Assembly: GCF_947077775.1 (NCBI RefSeq)
Contig: NZ_CAMTTE010000001.1
Coordinates: 2,384,501 to 2,448,500, forward strand
Origin: Salinibacter pepae
Lineage (GTDB): Bacteria > Bacteroidota > Rhodothermia > Rhodothermales > Salinibacteraceae
Reading direction: 5' to 3'
DNA: 64,000 nucleotides
Part shown: positions 17,570-27,549 of the stretch, in pieces
Layout: the number at the start of each line of letters is the position of its first letter
Position numbering within the stretch: the stretch's first letter is position 1
The notes under the pieces: model-generated
The model's database searches: none
The model's input: only the letters and a program-made list of their open reading frames with translations
What the model was told of the DNA's origin: nothing
Made by a program: the position numbers and the translations under genes

Positions 17570-19108
17570 CTACTGGTTTCGGCCGTACCGGGCGGGCGTG
17601 CCCTCGTCCGGGATGGACTCTTCGATAAACGTGCGGATGTCCTCATTGGAGGTCGCCAGGTCCTCCGAGCGCAGGTACATCATGTGGCCGCTCCGGTAGC
17701 CCTCGAAGCGGAGCCGGTCGCGCATCGTCTCCCGCGTCCCAAGGTTCCACATCACGTACTTGGCCGAGAAGTAGTCCGTGGCCCCGTCGTAGTAGCCGGA
17801 CTGCACCATGACGTGGAGGTAGGGATTCTGGGCCATCGCCTCGCGGAGCTGCGCGCCGGTGTTGTTTTCCGTCTCGTCCCACGGGTAGACGTTGCCGAAG
17901 GTGTTGTACTGCAGGTCCGTCGTGAAGCCCAGGTCGTCGCGGAGGTAGTGGTTGATGGCGGGCGTGAAGGCGTGGTTCCAGGCCGTGAGCTCCGCCGGGT
18001 AGTCGTACTCGCTTCCGGCGTTCGTCACGTCGATCCCTTCGTAGCGGGAGTCGAGGCGCCCCACCGTACGCCCCTCGTCCTGGAGCAGCTCCTTCCAGAA
18101 GGCATCCGAGGGAACGGCGAGGTTGTGGTCGAGCACGAACGGCTCGGAGAGCCCCGAGTAGCGGGCCACCTGCTGGGCCACGGCCTGCCGCCGGGCGTCC
18201 TCGACGAAGCCGCCCCGGGTGACGGCCGGAATGTATTCCTCGATGGTATAGTCCTCCACCTCGGACAGCAGGGCCTGGAGGTCCCGGCTCTGAAGGGCGT
18301 CGGGCAGCTGCTCGTGGTACCAGGCCGTCGCCGCGTAGTAGGGCAGCTTGAGCGCCTCGGAGCGCGGGGAGGGGCCGGCCGGCTCCATGCCGAGGCCGGT
18401 GGGGGAGACGAGGATCACGCCGTTCAGGTACGTCCAGTGGCTGTTCTGGAGCTCGCCGGCCAGGCCCGCAACCCGGGTGGTGCCGTAGCTTTCCCCAATC
18501 AGATACTTCGGGGAGCGCCACCGGCCGTGGCGGGAGATGAACGTGTCGATCCAGTCCGCCAGGTAGTCCACGTCGGCGTTGACCCCAAAGAACTGTTCCG
18601 CGTCCGTGTCGTCGTCGATGACGCGGGAGAAGCCGGTGTTGACGGGGTTGACGTACACGATGTCCGCCACGTCGATGATGGACTGGTTGTTGTCCTCAAC
18701 CCCGTAGGGCTGTACGGGATAGCCCTCGTCGCTGATGAGCAGGTGCTTGGGGCTGGTGTAGCCGAGGTGCATCCAGAGGGAGCCGGAGCCGGGGCCGCCG
18801 TTGAAGGAAATCATGAGCGGGCGCCCGGAGCGGTCGTCGACGTCCGACCGGCGGTAGTAGGTATAGTGGAGCGAGGCGACGGCCGTGTCGTCGTCGCCGT
18901 ACACCGGCTGCGTGCCGGTCGTCACCTCGTAGGGCACCTCTTCGCCCTTTACCGTGACGCGATCGGTCTTCGTAATCGCCGTGTCGGGCGGGAGGCTGCG
19001 CTTGAGTTGTTGTTCATTCGTAGTCTGGGCCTGGGCCGGGTCGGTCGGAACGGCCAGCAGCAACAGGGCGATGAGCGTGCCGAGAAGAGTCGTTTGAATC
19101 TGATTCAT
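17570..19108 (-). CDS. Secreted serine carboxypeptidase (peptidase family S10)
   Basis: 512 aa from the ATG at 19108, which starts a signal peptide (MNQIQTTLLGTLIALLLLAV...AQAQ). S10 landmarks: SFNGGPGSGSLW (oxyanion hole), YVNPVNTGFS, the nucleophile Ser207 in GESYGT, the Asp in YYDGATDYFS and the His in YRSGHMMYL near the C-terminus, completing the Ser-Asp-His triad. It should trim C-terminal residues from peptides in the periplasm. It is last in a minus-strand series tdh-kbl-S10 (150-bp spacer), which could link peptide and amino-acid catabolism. Confidence 0.92.
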   Translation of the reverse strand: MNQIQTTLLGTLIALLLLAVPTDPAQAQTTNEQQLKRSLPPDTAITKTDRVTVKGEEVPYEVTTGTQPVYGDDDTAVASLHYTYYRRSDVDDRSGRPLMISFNGGPGSGSLWMHLGYTSPKHLLISDEGYPVQPYGVEDNNQSIIDVADIVYVNPVNTGFSRVIDDDTDAEQFFGVNADVDYLADWIDTFISRHGRWRSPKYLIGESYGTTRVAGLAGELQNSHWTYLNGVILVSPTGLGMEPAGPSPRSEALKLPYYAATAWYHEQLPDALQSRDLQALLSEVEDYTIEEYIPAVTRGGFVEDARRQAVAQQVARYSGLSEPFVLDHNLAVPSDAFWKELLQDEGRTVGRLDSRYEGIDVTNAGSEYDYPAELTAWNHAFTPAINHYLRDDLGFTTDLQYNTFGNVYPWDETENNTGAQLREAMAQNPYLHVMVQSGYYDGATDYFSAKYVMWNLGTRETMRDRLRFEGYRSGHMMYLRSEDLATSNEDIRTFIEESIPDEGTPARYGRNQ

Positions 19109-19149
19109 CGGTAGAACGCGAGAGTTGTGTTGGTGGGTGTTGGGGGGCA

Positions 19150-19177
19150 GGTTGAGGGTTTGGGGGTTGAGGGTTTG
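19150..19177. repeat. Short direct repeats in a C/A-rich leader of the S10 gene
   Basis: GGTTGAGGGTTTG occurs at 19150-19162 and 19165-19177 on the plus strand; in the sense of the S10 gene (minus strand) this is a G-poor, CAA/CCC-rich leader of about 70 nt with no Shine-Dalgarno. A similar G-poor leader precedes folA (50965-51015). Confidence 0.55.
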
Positions 19178-19258
19178 AGAGTTGTGGGCTGGTTTGATCG
19201 GGACTCGGAGGTGCGAACAGGCGATCCCTCCCCCACAACGCCGGACGCTCAACCACCC

Positions 19259-20455
19259 CTATTCGATCACGTCGTGCGCGCGGCCGACCTCCGTGAACGC
19301 GTCGATGGCGCGGTCGAGCTGCTCCTTGGAGTGGGCGGCGGACATCTGGACGCGGATGCGCGCCTCCCCCTCCGGCACCACGGGGTAGCTGAAGCTAATG
19401 ACGTAGATGCCGCGGTCGAGCAGCTCGTCGGCGATGGCGCCGCTCGTCTTCGCGTCGTAGAACATGATGGGCACGATGGGATGGTCGCCCGGCTTGATCT
19501 CGAAGCCCCGTTCCTCCATCTCGCTCCGGAAGTAGCGGGCGTTTTCCCAGATCTGCTCGCGCCGCTCGCCGCTTTCCTGCAGCATCTCCAGCACCTTGAG
19601 GCTGGCGTTGGCGATCATCGGCGCGATGGCGTTGGAGAAGAGGTAGGGGCGGGACTCCTGCCGGAGCAGGTCGATGATCTCCTTCCGCCCCGTCGTGAAG
19701 CCGCCGGTGGCGCCGCCGAGCGCCTTGCCAAGCGTGGAGGTGATGATGTCCACCTCGTCGAGCACGCCTTTCGCCTCGCTGGCGCCGCGGCCCCCCTCGC
19801 CCATGAAGCCGGTGGCGTGGCACTCGTCCACCATCACGAGGGCGTCGTACGCGTCGGCCAGGCGGCACATCTCGTCGAGCTTCGCCACGTCGCCGTCCAT
19901 CGAGAAGACGCCGTCGGTGGCGATCATGCGGGTCTCCGCGTCCTGGGCCGCCTGCAGCTTCGCCTCCAGGTCGGCCATGTCGCTGTGCTCGAAGACGTGC
20001 AGGTCGGCCTTGCAGAGCCGAATGCCGTCGATGATGGAGGCGTGGTTCAGGGCGTCGCTGATGATGGCGTCGTCCTCGCCCAGAATCGTCTCAAACAGCC
20101 CCGTATTGGCGTCGAAGCACGAGTTGTAGAGGATCGTGTCGCCCGTCTCGTGGAAGTCGGACAGGGCGTGCTCCAGGTCCTTGTGCACCGACTGGGTGCC
20201 GCAGATGAAGCGGACACTGGCCACGCCGAAGCCGTACCGGTCGACGCCCCGCTTGGCGGCGTCCATGATCTCGGGGTGGTTGGCGAGGCCGAGGTAGTTG
20301 TTCGCGCAGAAGTTGATGACGTGCTGGCCGCCCTCAACTTCAATGTCGGCGTCCTGCTGGGAGGTGATCACGCGCTCCTCGTTGTAGGTGCCGGCGTTCT
20401 TGATCTCCTGCAGCGTCTGCCGAAAGTCGGCCGCAACGTCGTCGGTCATGGGCAT
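19259..20455 (-). CDS. kbl: Glycine C-acetyltransferase (2-amino-3-ketobutyrate CoA ligase)
   Basis: 398 aa, standard length. A PLP-dependent alpha-oxoamine synthase: [13 protein letters not shown] near the N-terminus, [19 protein letters not shown] (PLP-pyridine Asp) and [13 protein letters not shown] with the Schiff-base lysine at K244, the same position as in E. coli Kbl. It cleaves 2-amino-3-oxobutanoate with CoA to glycine and acetyl-CoA. The gene directly follows the threonine dehydrogenase gene on the same strand (137-bp spacer), forming the two-step threonine-to-glycine route. Start could be either of two nearby Met codons. Confidence 0.96.
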   Translation of the reverse strand: MPMTDDVAADFRQTLQEIKNAGTYNEERVITSQQDADIEVEGGQHVINFCANNYLGLANHPEIMDAAKRGVDRYGFGVASVRFICGTQSVHKDLEHALSDFHETGDTILYNSCFDANTGLFETILGEDDAIISDALNHASIIDGIRLCKADLHVFEHSDMADLEAKLQAAQDAETRMIATDGVFSMDGDVAKLDEMCRLADAYDALVMVDECHATGFMGEGGRGASEAKGVLDEVDIITSTLGKALGGATGGFTTGRKEIIDLLRQESRPYLFSNAIAPMIANASLKVLEMLQESGERREQIWENARYFRSEMEERGFEIKPGDHPIVPIMFYDAKTSGAIADELLDRGIYVISFSYPVVPEGEARIRVQMSAAHSKEQLDRAIDAFTEVGRAHDVIE

Positions 20456-20592
20456 GGCGGTGTAGGGGGGTTGGTTCAGGTTCTACGTGAGCAATCAGGG
20501 GGGCGAGGGGGGGCACACGCGGCCGCTTCGAGGGCAGAGACGGCAGCGGCTCGTGGCACGTCGGCGCACTCGACCGCGTGTCTCCTCGCGCC

Positions 20593-21564
20593 TCATGCGT
20601 CCACGCTGCCACTTTTCCTTGTCTCCGCCCGCAGGTGAGAGAGCATGTCTTCGGTCGTCGCCTCCAGGTCGTACTCCGGCGCCCAGCCCCAGTCGGTCCG
20701 GGCCGCCCCGTCGTCGACCGAGGACGGCCAGTTCTCGGCGATGTGCTGCCGCTCATCCGGCTCGTAGTGGCAGTCAAACGTGGGCACGCGCGCCCGGATC
20801 GTCGCGGCCAGCTCCGCCGGGGAGAAGCTGAGGGCGCCCGCGTTGTAGCTGTCCCGCACCGACAGGGCGTCCGCGTCGGCGTCCATGAGGGCGAGGGTGC
20901 CCTGAATGGCGTCCGGCATGTACATCATCGGCAGCCGCGTGCCCGGCTTCAGGAAACATGTGTAATCTTCCCCCGCCGCGGCCCGGGTCAGCATGTCGAT
21001 GGCGTAGTCGGTGGTGCCGCCGCCCGGGGCCGTTTTGTAGCTGAGGAGGCCCGGGTAGCGCAGGCTCCGCACGTCGAGGTCGTAGCGGCGGTGGTAGTAG
21101 CGGCACAGCAGCTCGCCGCTCCGTTTGGTGACCCCGTACATGGTGGTCGGGTCGAGCACCGTGTTCTGGGGCGTGTCCTCCCGGGGGGTGGTGGGGCCGA
21201 ACACGGCGATCGAGCTGGGCCAGAACACCGTATCGACGGGGCGGCGCCGGGCGAGGTCCAACACGTTCTTAAGCCCGCTCATGTTGACGTCCCAGGCGCG
21301 GTCGGGGTGCTGCTCGCCGGTGGCGGAAAGCAGGCTCGCCAGGTGGTAGATCGTGCCGATCTCGTGGCGGTCGAGGACGCCGGCCAGGGCCTCCCGGTCG
21401 CGCACGTCCATCACCTCGAAGGGCGCGGCGGCGGACGGGCCGTTGGCCGTCGGGGGCGGATTCAGGTCCAGGCCCACCACCTGCTCGGGGCCGTGCCGCC
21501 GGCGCAGGGCCTCAACGAGTTCGCTTCCAATCTGGCCGTTGGCACCGGTGACCAGGATGCGCAT
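20593..21564 (-). CDS. tdh: L-threonine 3-dehydrogenase, SDR (epimerase-like) type
   Basis: 323 aa from the ATG at 21564 (MRILVTGANGQIG). Extended-SDR fold: Rossmann motif GANGQIG (7-13), HLASLLSATGE, a Ser-Tyr-Lys set with Y143/K147 in MYGVTKRSGE, and RYPGLLSYKTAPGGGTTDYA, which distinguishes the UDP-galactose-4-epimerase-like threonine dehydrogenases found in Bacteroidota, archaea and animals. It oxidises L-threonine to 2-amino-3-oxobutanoate with NAD+, feeding Kbl downstream. It is divergent from an Lrp/AsnC regulator across a 326-bp control region. Confidence 0.92.
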   Translation of the reverse strand: MRILVTGANGQIGSELVEALRRRHGPEQVVGLDLNPPPTANGPSAAAPFEVMDVRDREALAGVLDRHEIGTIYHLASLLSATGEQHPDRAWDVNMSGLKNVLDLARRRPVDTVFWPSSIAVFGPTTPREDTPQNTVLDPTTMYGVTKRSGELLCRYYHRRYDLDVRSLRYPGLLSYKTAPGGGTTDYAIDMLTRAAAGEDYTCFLKPGTRLPMMYMPDAIQGTLALMDADADALSVRDSYNAGALSFSPAELAATIRARVPTFDCHYEPDERQHIAENWPSSVDDGAARTDWGWAPEYDLEATTEDMLSHLRAETRKSGSVDA

Positions 21565-21825
21565 GTGCTCGGGCGTGTGCGGCAATTGAACGAGGCTTGT
21601 GCGAGGCGTGTCGTACTTGCCCCCGAATCGCGGGTTCGGCGCAGTTTTTCCCGGACGCCTCCTTCCGCAGGGGAAAGAGGGGCCCGCAATTACGCTCGTG
21701 CCGTACGGACCGTGTGCCCGTGCGTTCGGAACCGCTTTCAGCCCGTCCCCGCCATTTTCGTAGATGCACGAAGCGCTTCCACCGCGGATCTTTACGGGTT
21801 TTGTAAAATTATTTGTCCGTACTGC
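21565..21825. promoter_or_regulatory. tdh/Lrp divergent control region: palindromes and AT-rich box
   Basis: This spacer holds two LacI/cre-like palindromes with central CG (CGGAACCGCTTTCA at 21727-21740; CGAAGCGCTTCC at 21769-21780) and an AT-rich island at 21799-21816 (core TGTAAAATTATTTGT, matching 10 of 15 positions of the E. coli Lrp consensus by eye). Such an island is conspicuous in GC-rich DNA. It probably contains the operator of the adjacent Lrp-like protein and the tdh promoter; which protein binds the CG palindromes is unknown. Confidence 0.45.
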
Positions 21826-21854
21826 TTGACAAACCAAAGAAAGTGGCGTAACGT
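21826..21854 (+). promoter_or_regulatory. Promoter of the Lrp/AsnC regulator gene
   Basis: A perfect TTGACA (21826-21831) and TAACGT (21849-21854) are separated by exactly 17 bp, ending 36 bp before the start codon. It is the best sigma-70-like promoter in the window. Confidence 0.6.
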
Positions 21855-21890
21855 AGAGCCGTAGCAAAAAGAGATAGCGACAGCGAGGCC

Positions 21891-22388
21891 ATGTCACATC
21901 GCATCGACGAAATCGACGCGAAAATTCTGGAACTGCTTCAGCGCGACGGGCGCATGCAGCGCAGCGACGTGGCCGAGGAGGTGGACCTCTCCATCTCGGC
22001 GGTCAGCGAGCGCATGCGGAAGCTTGAGGAGCGCGATGTCATCGAGGAGTACCGGGCCGTCGTTGACGCCAAGCGACTGCGGCTCGACATCACGGCGTTC
22101 ATTCGCGTGTCCGTGGACGGGTCGGAGCACTACCCCAACTTCGTCGATCGGGTGGAGGGCATGGAGCAGGTGCTGGAGCTGCACTCCATCACGGGGGCCG
22201 GGTCGCACCTGATGAAGGTGCGGACGACGGACACGACCGCCCTGGAGGGGTTCCTCTCCGATATTCAGGCGATCTCCGGCGTCAGCAAGACGACCACGAG
22301 CATTGTGCTGAGCACCTTCAAGGAAGAGCGGACCGTGCCCACCGAGCCGATGGAGCTGTACGACTACGACGCGTCGTCCGACGAGTAG
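21891..22388 (+). CDS. Lrp/AsnC-family transcriptional regulator
   Basis: 165 aa. N-terminal winged HTH of the AsnC type ([50 protein letters not shown], about 5-55) and a C-terminal ligand-binding RAM/ferredoxin-like domain (about 70-150, [23 protein letters not shown]). A 20-residue acidic tail is added. It lies between tdh-kbl (divergent) and glnA (92 bp downstream, same strand), so it is a natural candidate to tie threonine breakdown and ammonia assimilation to amino-acid levels (inference). Confidence 0.93.
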   Translation: MSHRIDEIDAKILELLQRDGRMQRSDVAEEVDLSISAVSERMRKLEERDVIEEYRAVVDAKRLRLDITAFIRVSVDGSEHYPNFVDRVEGMEQVLELHSITGAGSHLMKVRTTDTTALEGFLSDIQAISGVSKTTTSIVLSTFKEERTVPTEPMELYDYDASSDE

Positions 22389-22479
22389 GCCCTGGACGGC
22401 CGGCGGCCCCGGGGCCCGACCGGTGCGGGCCGGGCCTCCCTCATTCTTCGTTCCCACGAACCAATCCTTCCGACCATCA

Positions 22480-23820
22480 ATGCCGACCAAAACCGACGTC
22501 CTTGAGCAGATCGAGGCCAAAGGGGTGGACTTCCTGCGCCTCCAGTTCATCGACATTCTGGGGACGGTTAAAAACGTCTCCGTGCCGGCCCACCAGGCCG
22601 AAAAGGCCTTCGAGGAGGGCATCTACTTCGACGGCTCCTCCATCGAGGGCTTCGTCCGCATCCAGGAGTCGGACATGCGCCTGGATCCGGACCCGGACAC
22701 CTTCGCCGTGCTCCCCTGGCGCAGCCAACGCGGGGACGACACCGTCTCGGCCCGCCTCATCTGCAACATCATCGACACCTCCACCGGCGAGCCCTTCGTG
22801 GGGGACCCGCGCTCCGTGCTGCAGCGCGCCATCGACCGGGCGGCCGACATGGGCTTTGAGCTGAATGCGGGCCCCGAGCCTGAGTTCTTCGTCTTCGAGA
22901 AGGACGAGAACGGACGGGCCACGACCGAGACCCACGACGCGGGCGGCTACTTCGACCTCGCGCCGAAGGACCTCGCGCAGGAGATCCGGGCGGAGGTGAT
23001 CTACACGCTCGAAGCGATGGGCTTTGAGGTGGAGGCGAGCCACCACGAGGTGGCCCAGGGCCAACACGAGATTGACTTCAAGTACGACGACGCGCTGACC
23101 ACGGCGGACAACATCGCCACCTTCCGCTCGGTCGTGCGGGCCATTGCGGAGCTGCACGACGTGCACGCCACGTTCATGCCGAAGCCGATCGCCGGCATCA
23201 ACGGGTCGGGCATGCACACGCACCTCTCGCTGTTCGAGGACGGGGAGAACGTCTTCCACGACGGCGACGACGAGTTCAGCCTGAGTGACACCGCGTACGA
23301 CTTCCTCGGCGGCATCCTCGAGCACGCGCCGGCCCTGACGGCCATCTGCAACCCGACCGTCAACTCGTACAAGCGGCTCGTGCCCGGGTACGAGGCGCCG
23401 ATCTACGTGGCCTGGAGCGACGTCAACCGCTCGGCCCTCGTGCGGAAGCCGGCGGCCCGCGTCCCGGCGGCCTCCCGCATCGAGCTCCGCTCGCCGGACC
23501 CGTCCAGCAACCCGTACCTGGCGCTGGCGACGATGCTGCACGCCGGGCTCGACGGCATCGAGAAGGGGCAGTCTGCGCCCGACCCGGTCCGCGAAAACAT
23601 CTACGAGTTCACCGAGGCGGACCGCGAGGCGCGCGGCATCGAGACGCTCCCGAGCACGCTCGGCCAGGCGGTGACGGCCCTGCAGCAGGACGACGTGGTC
23701 CTCGACGCCCTGGGGCCGCACGTCAGCGAGAAGTTTACCCAGGCCAAGACGCAGGAGTACACCGAATTCCTCGCGTCGGTCTCCGAGTGGGAGCTCGACC
23801 GCTACCTGGAGACGTTCTAA
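22480..23820 (+). CDS. glnA: Glutamine synthetase, short GS I type
   Basis: 446 aa from the ATG at 22480 ([28 protein letters not shown]). GS I motifs are present: FDGSSIEGF, the metal-binding GPEPEFF and [20 protein letters not shown] (ammonia/ATP region), and the [22 protein letters not shown] segment. The length is that of the GS I-alpha subgroup, which lacks the 25-residue insert and the adenylylation tyrosine of enteric GS, so regulation is likely by feedback or the adjacent Lrp-like protein. It forms glutamine from glutamate, ammonia and ATP, and glutamine feeds purB's pathway and the NAD synthetase encoded at 38.4 kb. Confidence 0.97.
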   Translation: MPTKTDVLEQIEAKGVDFLRLQFIDILGTVKNVSVPAHQAEKAFEEGIYFDGSSIEGFVRIQESDMRLDPDPDTFAVLPWRSQRGDDTVSARLICNIIDTSTGEPFVGDPRSVLQRAIDRAADMGFELNAGPEPEFFVFEKDENGRATTETHDAGGYFDLAPKDLAQEIRAEVIYTLEAMGFEVEASHHEVAQGQHEIDFKYDDALTTADNIATFRSVVRAIAELHDVHATFMPKPIAGINGSGMHTHLSLFEDGENVFHDGDDEFSLSDTAYDFLGGILEHAPALTAICNPTVNSYKRLVPGYEAPIYVAWSDVNRSALVRKPAARVPAASRIELRSPDPSSNPYLALATMLHAGLDGIEKGQSAPDPVRENIYEFTEADREARGIETLPSTLGQAVTALQQDDVVLDALGPHVSEKFTQAKTQEYTEFLASVSEWELDRYLETF

Positions 23821-23856
23821 CGGAAAGCGATTTGGGGAGACAACGAGCGTTGAGGC

Positions 23857-23890
23857 GGCCGGTGCCCCGAGCGGGGCATCGGCCGTTTCT
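23857..23890 (+). terminator. Terminator-like hairpin after glnA
   Basis: A 12-bp stem (23857-23868 with 23873-23884, one G-T pair) and GAGC loop is followed by GTTTCT. The stem is strong but the T-tract is short, so intrinsic termination is probable rather than certain. The rest of the 320-bp gap (23821-24140) shows no other feature. Confidence 0.65.
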
Positions 23891-24140
23891 ACGGCGGAGG
23901 AGGAGACCCGTCGGGCGAACGACGGGCGGTCGACGCGGCGGCGGTTCCCGCGCCCTCGCCGTCCGGGGAGAGCCGGAGCCCCCCGCCCCCCTGCGGGCCC
24001 GTCAATTTTGAAGGCCCGCCAATTTTTTGCCTCCGTGCGTTGGTGGGCCCACTCGTCCTGGCATTCCCCGCCTCCGGACCGTTACCTTACGTGCAGAAGC
24101 AGCGCCGCGCCGTTCTGTGCCGAGCTTTCCCCATCCCCGA

Positions 24141-25439
24141 ATGATTGACCGCTATACCCGCCCGCCGATGGGCGACCTCTGGAGCGAAGAGCAGAAGTTT
24201 CAGTCCTGGCTCGACGTGGAGCTGGCCGCCTGTGCCGCGTGGAGCGAGATCGGCGCCATCCCGCCCGAGGACGTGGAGACCCTCTACGACGAGGCCGACT
24301 TCGACGTCGACCGCATCCACGAGATCGAGAAGGAGACGAAGCACGACGTGGTGGCCTTCACGCGGGCGGTGAGCGAGACGCTGGGGGAGGAGAAGAAGTG
24401 GGTCCACTACGGCCTCACCTCGACCGACGTGGTGGACACCGCCTACATGGTGCGCATCAAGAAGGCGAACAGCCTCATCCGCACCCAGCTCGACGGGATG
24501 ATCGAGACGCTGGCGGAGAAGGCGCGGGAGCACAAGCACACCCTCACCATGGGGCGCACGCACGGGGTGCACGCCGAGCCCACGACGTTCGGCCTCAAGA
24601 TGGCGCGCTACTACGACGAGATGACCCGCCAGAAGGAGCGGTTCGAGCGGGCCGCCGAGGAGATGCGGATGGGCAAGCTCTCCGGGGCCGTGGGCACGTT
24701 CGCCCACATCCCGCCCGAGGTGGAGCGCCTCACGTGCGAGCGTCTCGGCCTTAAGCCGGCCCCCATCTCCACGCAGGTCCTCTCGCGCGACCGCCACGCG
24801 AACTACCTGAGCGTCATCGCGGGCATCGGCGCCACCCTCGAAAAGATGGCCGTGGAGGTGCGGCACCTCCAGCGGAGCGAGGTGCGGGAGGCGGAAGAGG
24901 CGTTTAGCGCCGGGCAGAAGGGCTCCTCCGCCATGCCGCACAAGCGCAACCCCGTCGGCTCCGAAAACATCACCGGCTGTGCGCGGCTCCTGCGCGGCTA
25001 CATGAACAGCGAGTTCGACAACGTCGCCCTCTGGCACGAGCGCGACATCAGCCACTCCTCGGTCGAGCGCATCGTGCTGCCGGACGCGACGACGCTGCTG
25101 CACTACGCCCTCCGCCGCTTCCGCGGCATCATCGACGGCCTCGTGGTCTACGAGGACACGATGCGGGAGAACATGGAGGAAACGCATGGCCTCTACAACA
25201 GCCAGCGCCTCATGTTGAAGCTCGTCGACGAGGGCCTCAGCCGCGAGGAGGCGTACGATCGCGTGCAGCCCCTCGCGATGACGGCGTGGGAGGAGGAGCG
25301 GCCGTTCCAGGAGGTGGTGGCCGAGTCGGACGCCATTACGGAGGTGCTGTCCGACGACGAGATCGAGGACGCGTTCGACCCGACCTATCACGTGCGGAAC
25401 GTGGACCGGATCTTCCGGCGGGTGGGGCTGGAGGAATGA
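24141..25439 (+). CDS. purB: Adenylosuccinate lyase
   Basis: 432 aa from the ATG at 24141 (MIDRYTRPPMGDLWSEEQKFQSWLDVELA), the usual start of the B. subtilis-type enzyme. Fumarase/aspartase superfamily: HYGLTSTDVVDT, TMGRTHGVHAEPTTFG and the flexible signature loop SSAMPHKRNP (262-271) with the catalytic serine. It performs two fumarate-releasing steps, SAICAR to AICAR and adenylosuccinate to AMP. It appears monocistronic: a 250-bp gap follows. Confidence 0.97.
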   Translation: MIDRYTRPPMGDLWSEEQKFQSWLDVELAACAAWSEIGAIPPEDVETLYDEADFDVDRIHEIEKETKHDVVAFTRAVSETLGEEKKWVHYGLTSTDVVDTAYMVRIKKANSLIRTQLDGMIETLAEKAREHKHTLTMGRTHGVHAEPTTFGLKMARYYDEMTRQKERFERAAEEMRMGKLSGAVGTFAHIPPEVERLTCERLGLKPAPISTQVLSRDRHANYLSVIAGIGATLEKMAVEVRHLQRSEVREAEEAFSAGQKGSSAMPHKRNPVGSENITGCARLLRGYMNSEFDNVALWHERDISHSSVERIVLPDATTLLHYALRRFRGIIDGLVVYEDTMRENMEETHGLYNSQRLMLKLVDEGLSREEAYDRVQPLAMTAWEEERPFQEVVAESDAITEVLSDDEIEDAFDPTYHVRNVDRIFRRVGLEE

Positions 25440-25689
25440 GGCAGAGAAAGGCCTGTTGCCGGCCCCGTTTCCGTGGGGGGCGGGACCGTGCCGTGGCACC
25501 CCGATATTGGAACGTGGACGACCGCCCGGCCCCGCGGGACGGCCTTCTTCGAGGAGAACGGAGCGGATGGGGGGCGTTCGCCCGGTGGTACAGATCTTGT
25601 GCGAGTGGTAGGTAGGAGACGCACGGGCCCCACAAGCAGGCCCGAAGAGGAGCAAATACGCGCCGTGCTTCGTCATTGTCCTGTTCTGA

Positions 25690-27549
25690 ATGCACAGCCC
25701 CGACGACCAGTACGCCCCCATCGAGGACTACGCCGTCATCGGCGACTGCGCGAGTGCCGCCCTCGTCGGCACGGACGGGGCGATCGATTGGCTCTGTTGG
25801 CCGCGGTTCGACAGCCCGTCCATCTTCGCCGCCCTGCTGGACGCGGAGCGTGGGGGGCGCTTTCAGGTGCGGCCGACGCAAGACTTTTCGGTGGAGCGGC
25901 GGTACATGGGGGACACGAATGTACTGGAGACGACCTTCACGACGGACACGGGGGTGCTTCGGCTGACGGACCTGATGCCGGTGGGGCCGCCGGAGGCGTA
26001 CCGGCGCGAGTTGTGGCCGACCCACGAGATTCTGCGCCGGGTGGAGTGTGTGGAGGGCACGGTCCCCGTTCAGGTGGCGTGCGAGCCGCAGGTGGAGTAC
26101 GCCCAGCTCGACCTGTCTTTCGAAGACCGCGGGGCACACGGGTTTTTCTACAACTACGACGGGGCCGTCCTCATCGCCCGGAGCGAGGTGCCCCTCACAC
26201 CGTCGCCCGGGCAAAACGCCCTCCATGCAGAGCAGACGCTCCGGGCGGGCGACCGGCGCTTTCTCTCCCTCACGTACGACGACGAGGCGCCGGCCACACT
26301 GCCGCTTTTGGGGGACCACGCCCAGCGAAAGCTGGCCCGGACGATCAACTACTGGCGCGACTGGGCGGGGCAGTGCGAGTACGACGGGCCCTACCGCGAC
26401 GCGGTGGTGCGGAGCGCCCTCACGCTCAAGCTCATGACCTTCGCCCCCTCGGGTGCCATCGTGGCGGCGCCCACCACCTCCCTGCCCGAAGCGATTGGGG
26501 GCGAGCGGAACTGGGACTACCGCTACTGCTGGCTCCGCGACGCGGCCCTGACGCTGCGGGCCCTGTACGAGCTGGGCTACGAAGACGAGGGGCGGGCCTT
26601 CTTCTCGTGGCTCCTGCACACCACCCGGCCGACCGCGCCGGAGCTGCAGGTCATGTACGACGTGCACGGCAATACCCACCTGACGGAGCGGACGCTGTCC
26701 CACCTGGAGGGCTACCGGCAGTCCCCGCCGGTGCGGGTGGGCAACGGCGCGCACGACCAGCTCCAGCTCGACACGTACGGGGAGCTCATCAGCGCGGCCT
26801 ACGAATTTGTGCGGCGGGAGCACGAGCTCGACCCCTGGCACCGCCGCCTCCTCGTCAGCCTGGGCAACGAGGTGTGTGCCCGCTGGACGGAGCCGGACGA
26901 GGGCATCTGGGAGGTGCGCTCCGGACGCCACCACCACACGTTTTCGAAGGCCATGTGCTGGGTCGCCCTGGAGCGCCTCCTGGCGCTGCACGAGGAGGGA
27001 TACGTCACCGTCCCGGTCGACCGCTACCGGACGGAGGCCAAGAACATCCGCGCCGCGGTGGAGACGCAGGGCTACAACGAGGAAAAGGAAAGCTACGTCG
27101 CCACGTTTGGCGGGGACCGGCTGGACGCAAGCCTGCTCCTGCTTCCCACCTACGGGTACGAGGAGGCGACGAGCCCACGCATGAAATCGACCTTTGCCCG
27201 CATCCACGAGGAACTGGCCCAGAACGGGCTCCTCCACCGGTACCCCCCCGACACCGACGACGGATTTACGTCCGAGGAAGGGGCCTTCGGCCTCTGTAGC
27301 TTCTGGGACGAGGAGATGTTCGCCCGGCTGGGGCGGCTCGACGAGGCCCGCGAAAAGCTCGGCGAGACGATCGGGTACGCGAACGACCTTGGGCTCTTTG
27401 CCGAGGAGATCGATCCGGAGACCGGGGCGTTCCTGGGCAATTTTCCCCAGGCGTTTACGCACGTCGGGCTCATCAACGCCGCCATCACCATCACGAAGGC
27501 CGAGGAGGAGGCCCCTACCGCCCTACACGAACAGCCCGATCCACAATGA
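25690..27549 (+). CDS. GH15 family glucoamylase/trehalase-like enzyme
   Basis: 619 aa, no signal peptide, so cytoplasmic. N-terminal beta-sandwich (YAPIEDYAVIGDCASAALVGTDGAIDWLCWPRFDSPSIFAALLD) then the GH15 alpha/alpha barrel (about 220-610) with ERNWDYRYCWLRDAA (272-286; first catalytic-acid region) and a late EEIDPETGAFLGNFPQAFTHVGLINAA segment (second acid region). Members hydrolyse terminal alpha-glucosidic bonds (glucoamylase, glucodextranase) or trehalose. In a salt-adapted organism trehalose turnover is plausible but not shown. Its stop overlaps the next gene's ATG (ATGA), indicating coupling. Confidence 0.92.
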   Translation: MHSPDDQYAPIEDYAVIGDCASAALVGTDGAIDWLCWPRFDSPSIFAALLDAERGGRFQVRPTQDFSVERRYMGDTNVLETTFTTDTGVLRLTDLMPVGPPEAYRRELWPTHEILRRVECVEGTVPVQVACEPQVEYAQLDLSFEDRGAHGFFYNYDGAVLIARSEVPLTPSPGQNALHAEQTLRAGDRRFLSLTYDDEAPATLPLLGDHAQRKLARTINYWRDWAGQCEYDGPYRDAVVRSALTLKLMTFAPSGAIVAAPTTSLPEAIGGERNWDYRYCWLRDAALTLRALYELGYEDEGRAFFSWLLHTTRPTAPELQVMYDVHGNTHLTERTLSHLEGYRQSPPVRVGNGAHDQLQLDTYGELISAAYEFVRREHELDPWHRRLLVSLGNEVCARWTEPDEGIWEVRSGRHHHTFSKAMCWVALERLLALHEEGYVTVPVDRYRTEAKNIRAAVETQGYNEEKESYVATFGGDRLDASLLLLPTYGYEEATSPRMKSTFARIHEELAQNGLLHRYPPDTDDGFTSEEGAFGLCSFWDEEMFARLGRLDEAREKLGETIGYANDLGLFAEEIDPETGAFLGNFPQAFTHVGLINAAITITKAEEEAPTALHEQPDPQ

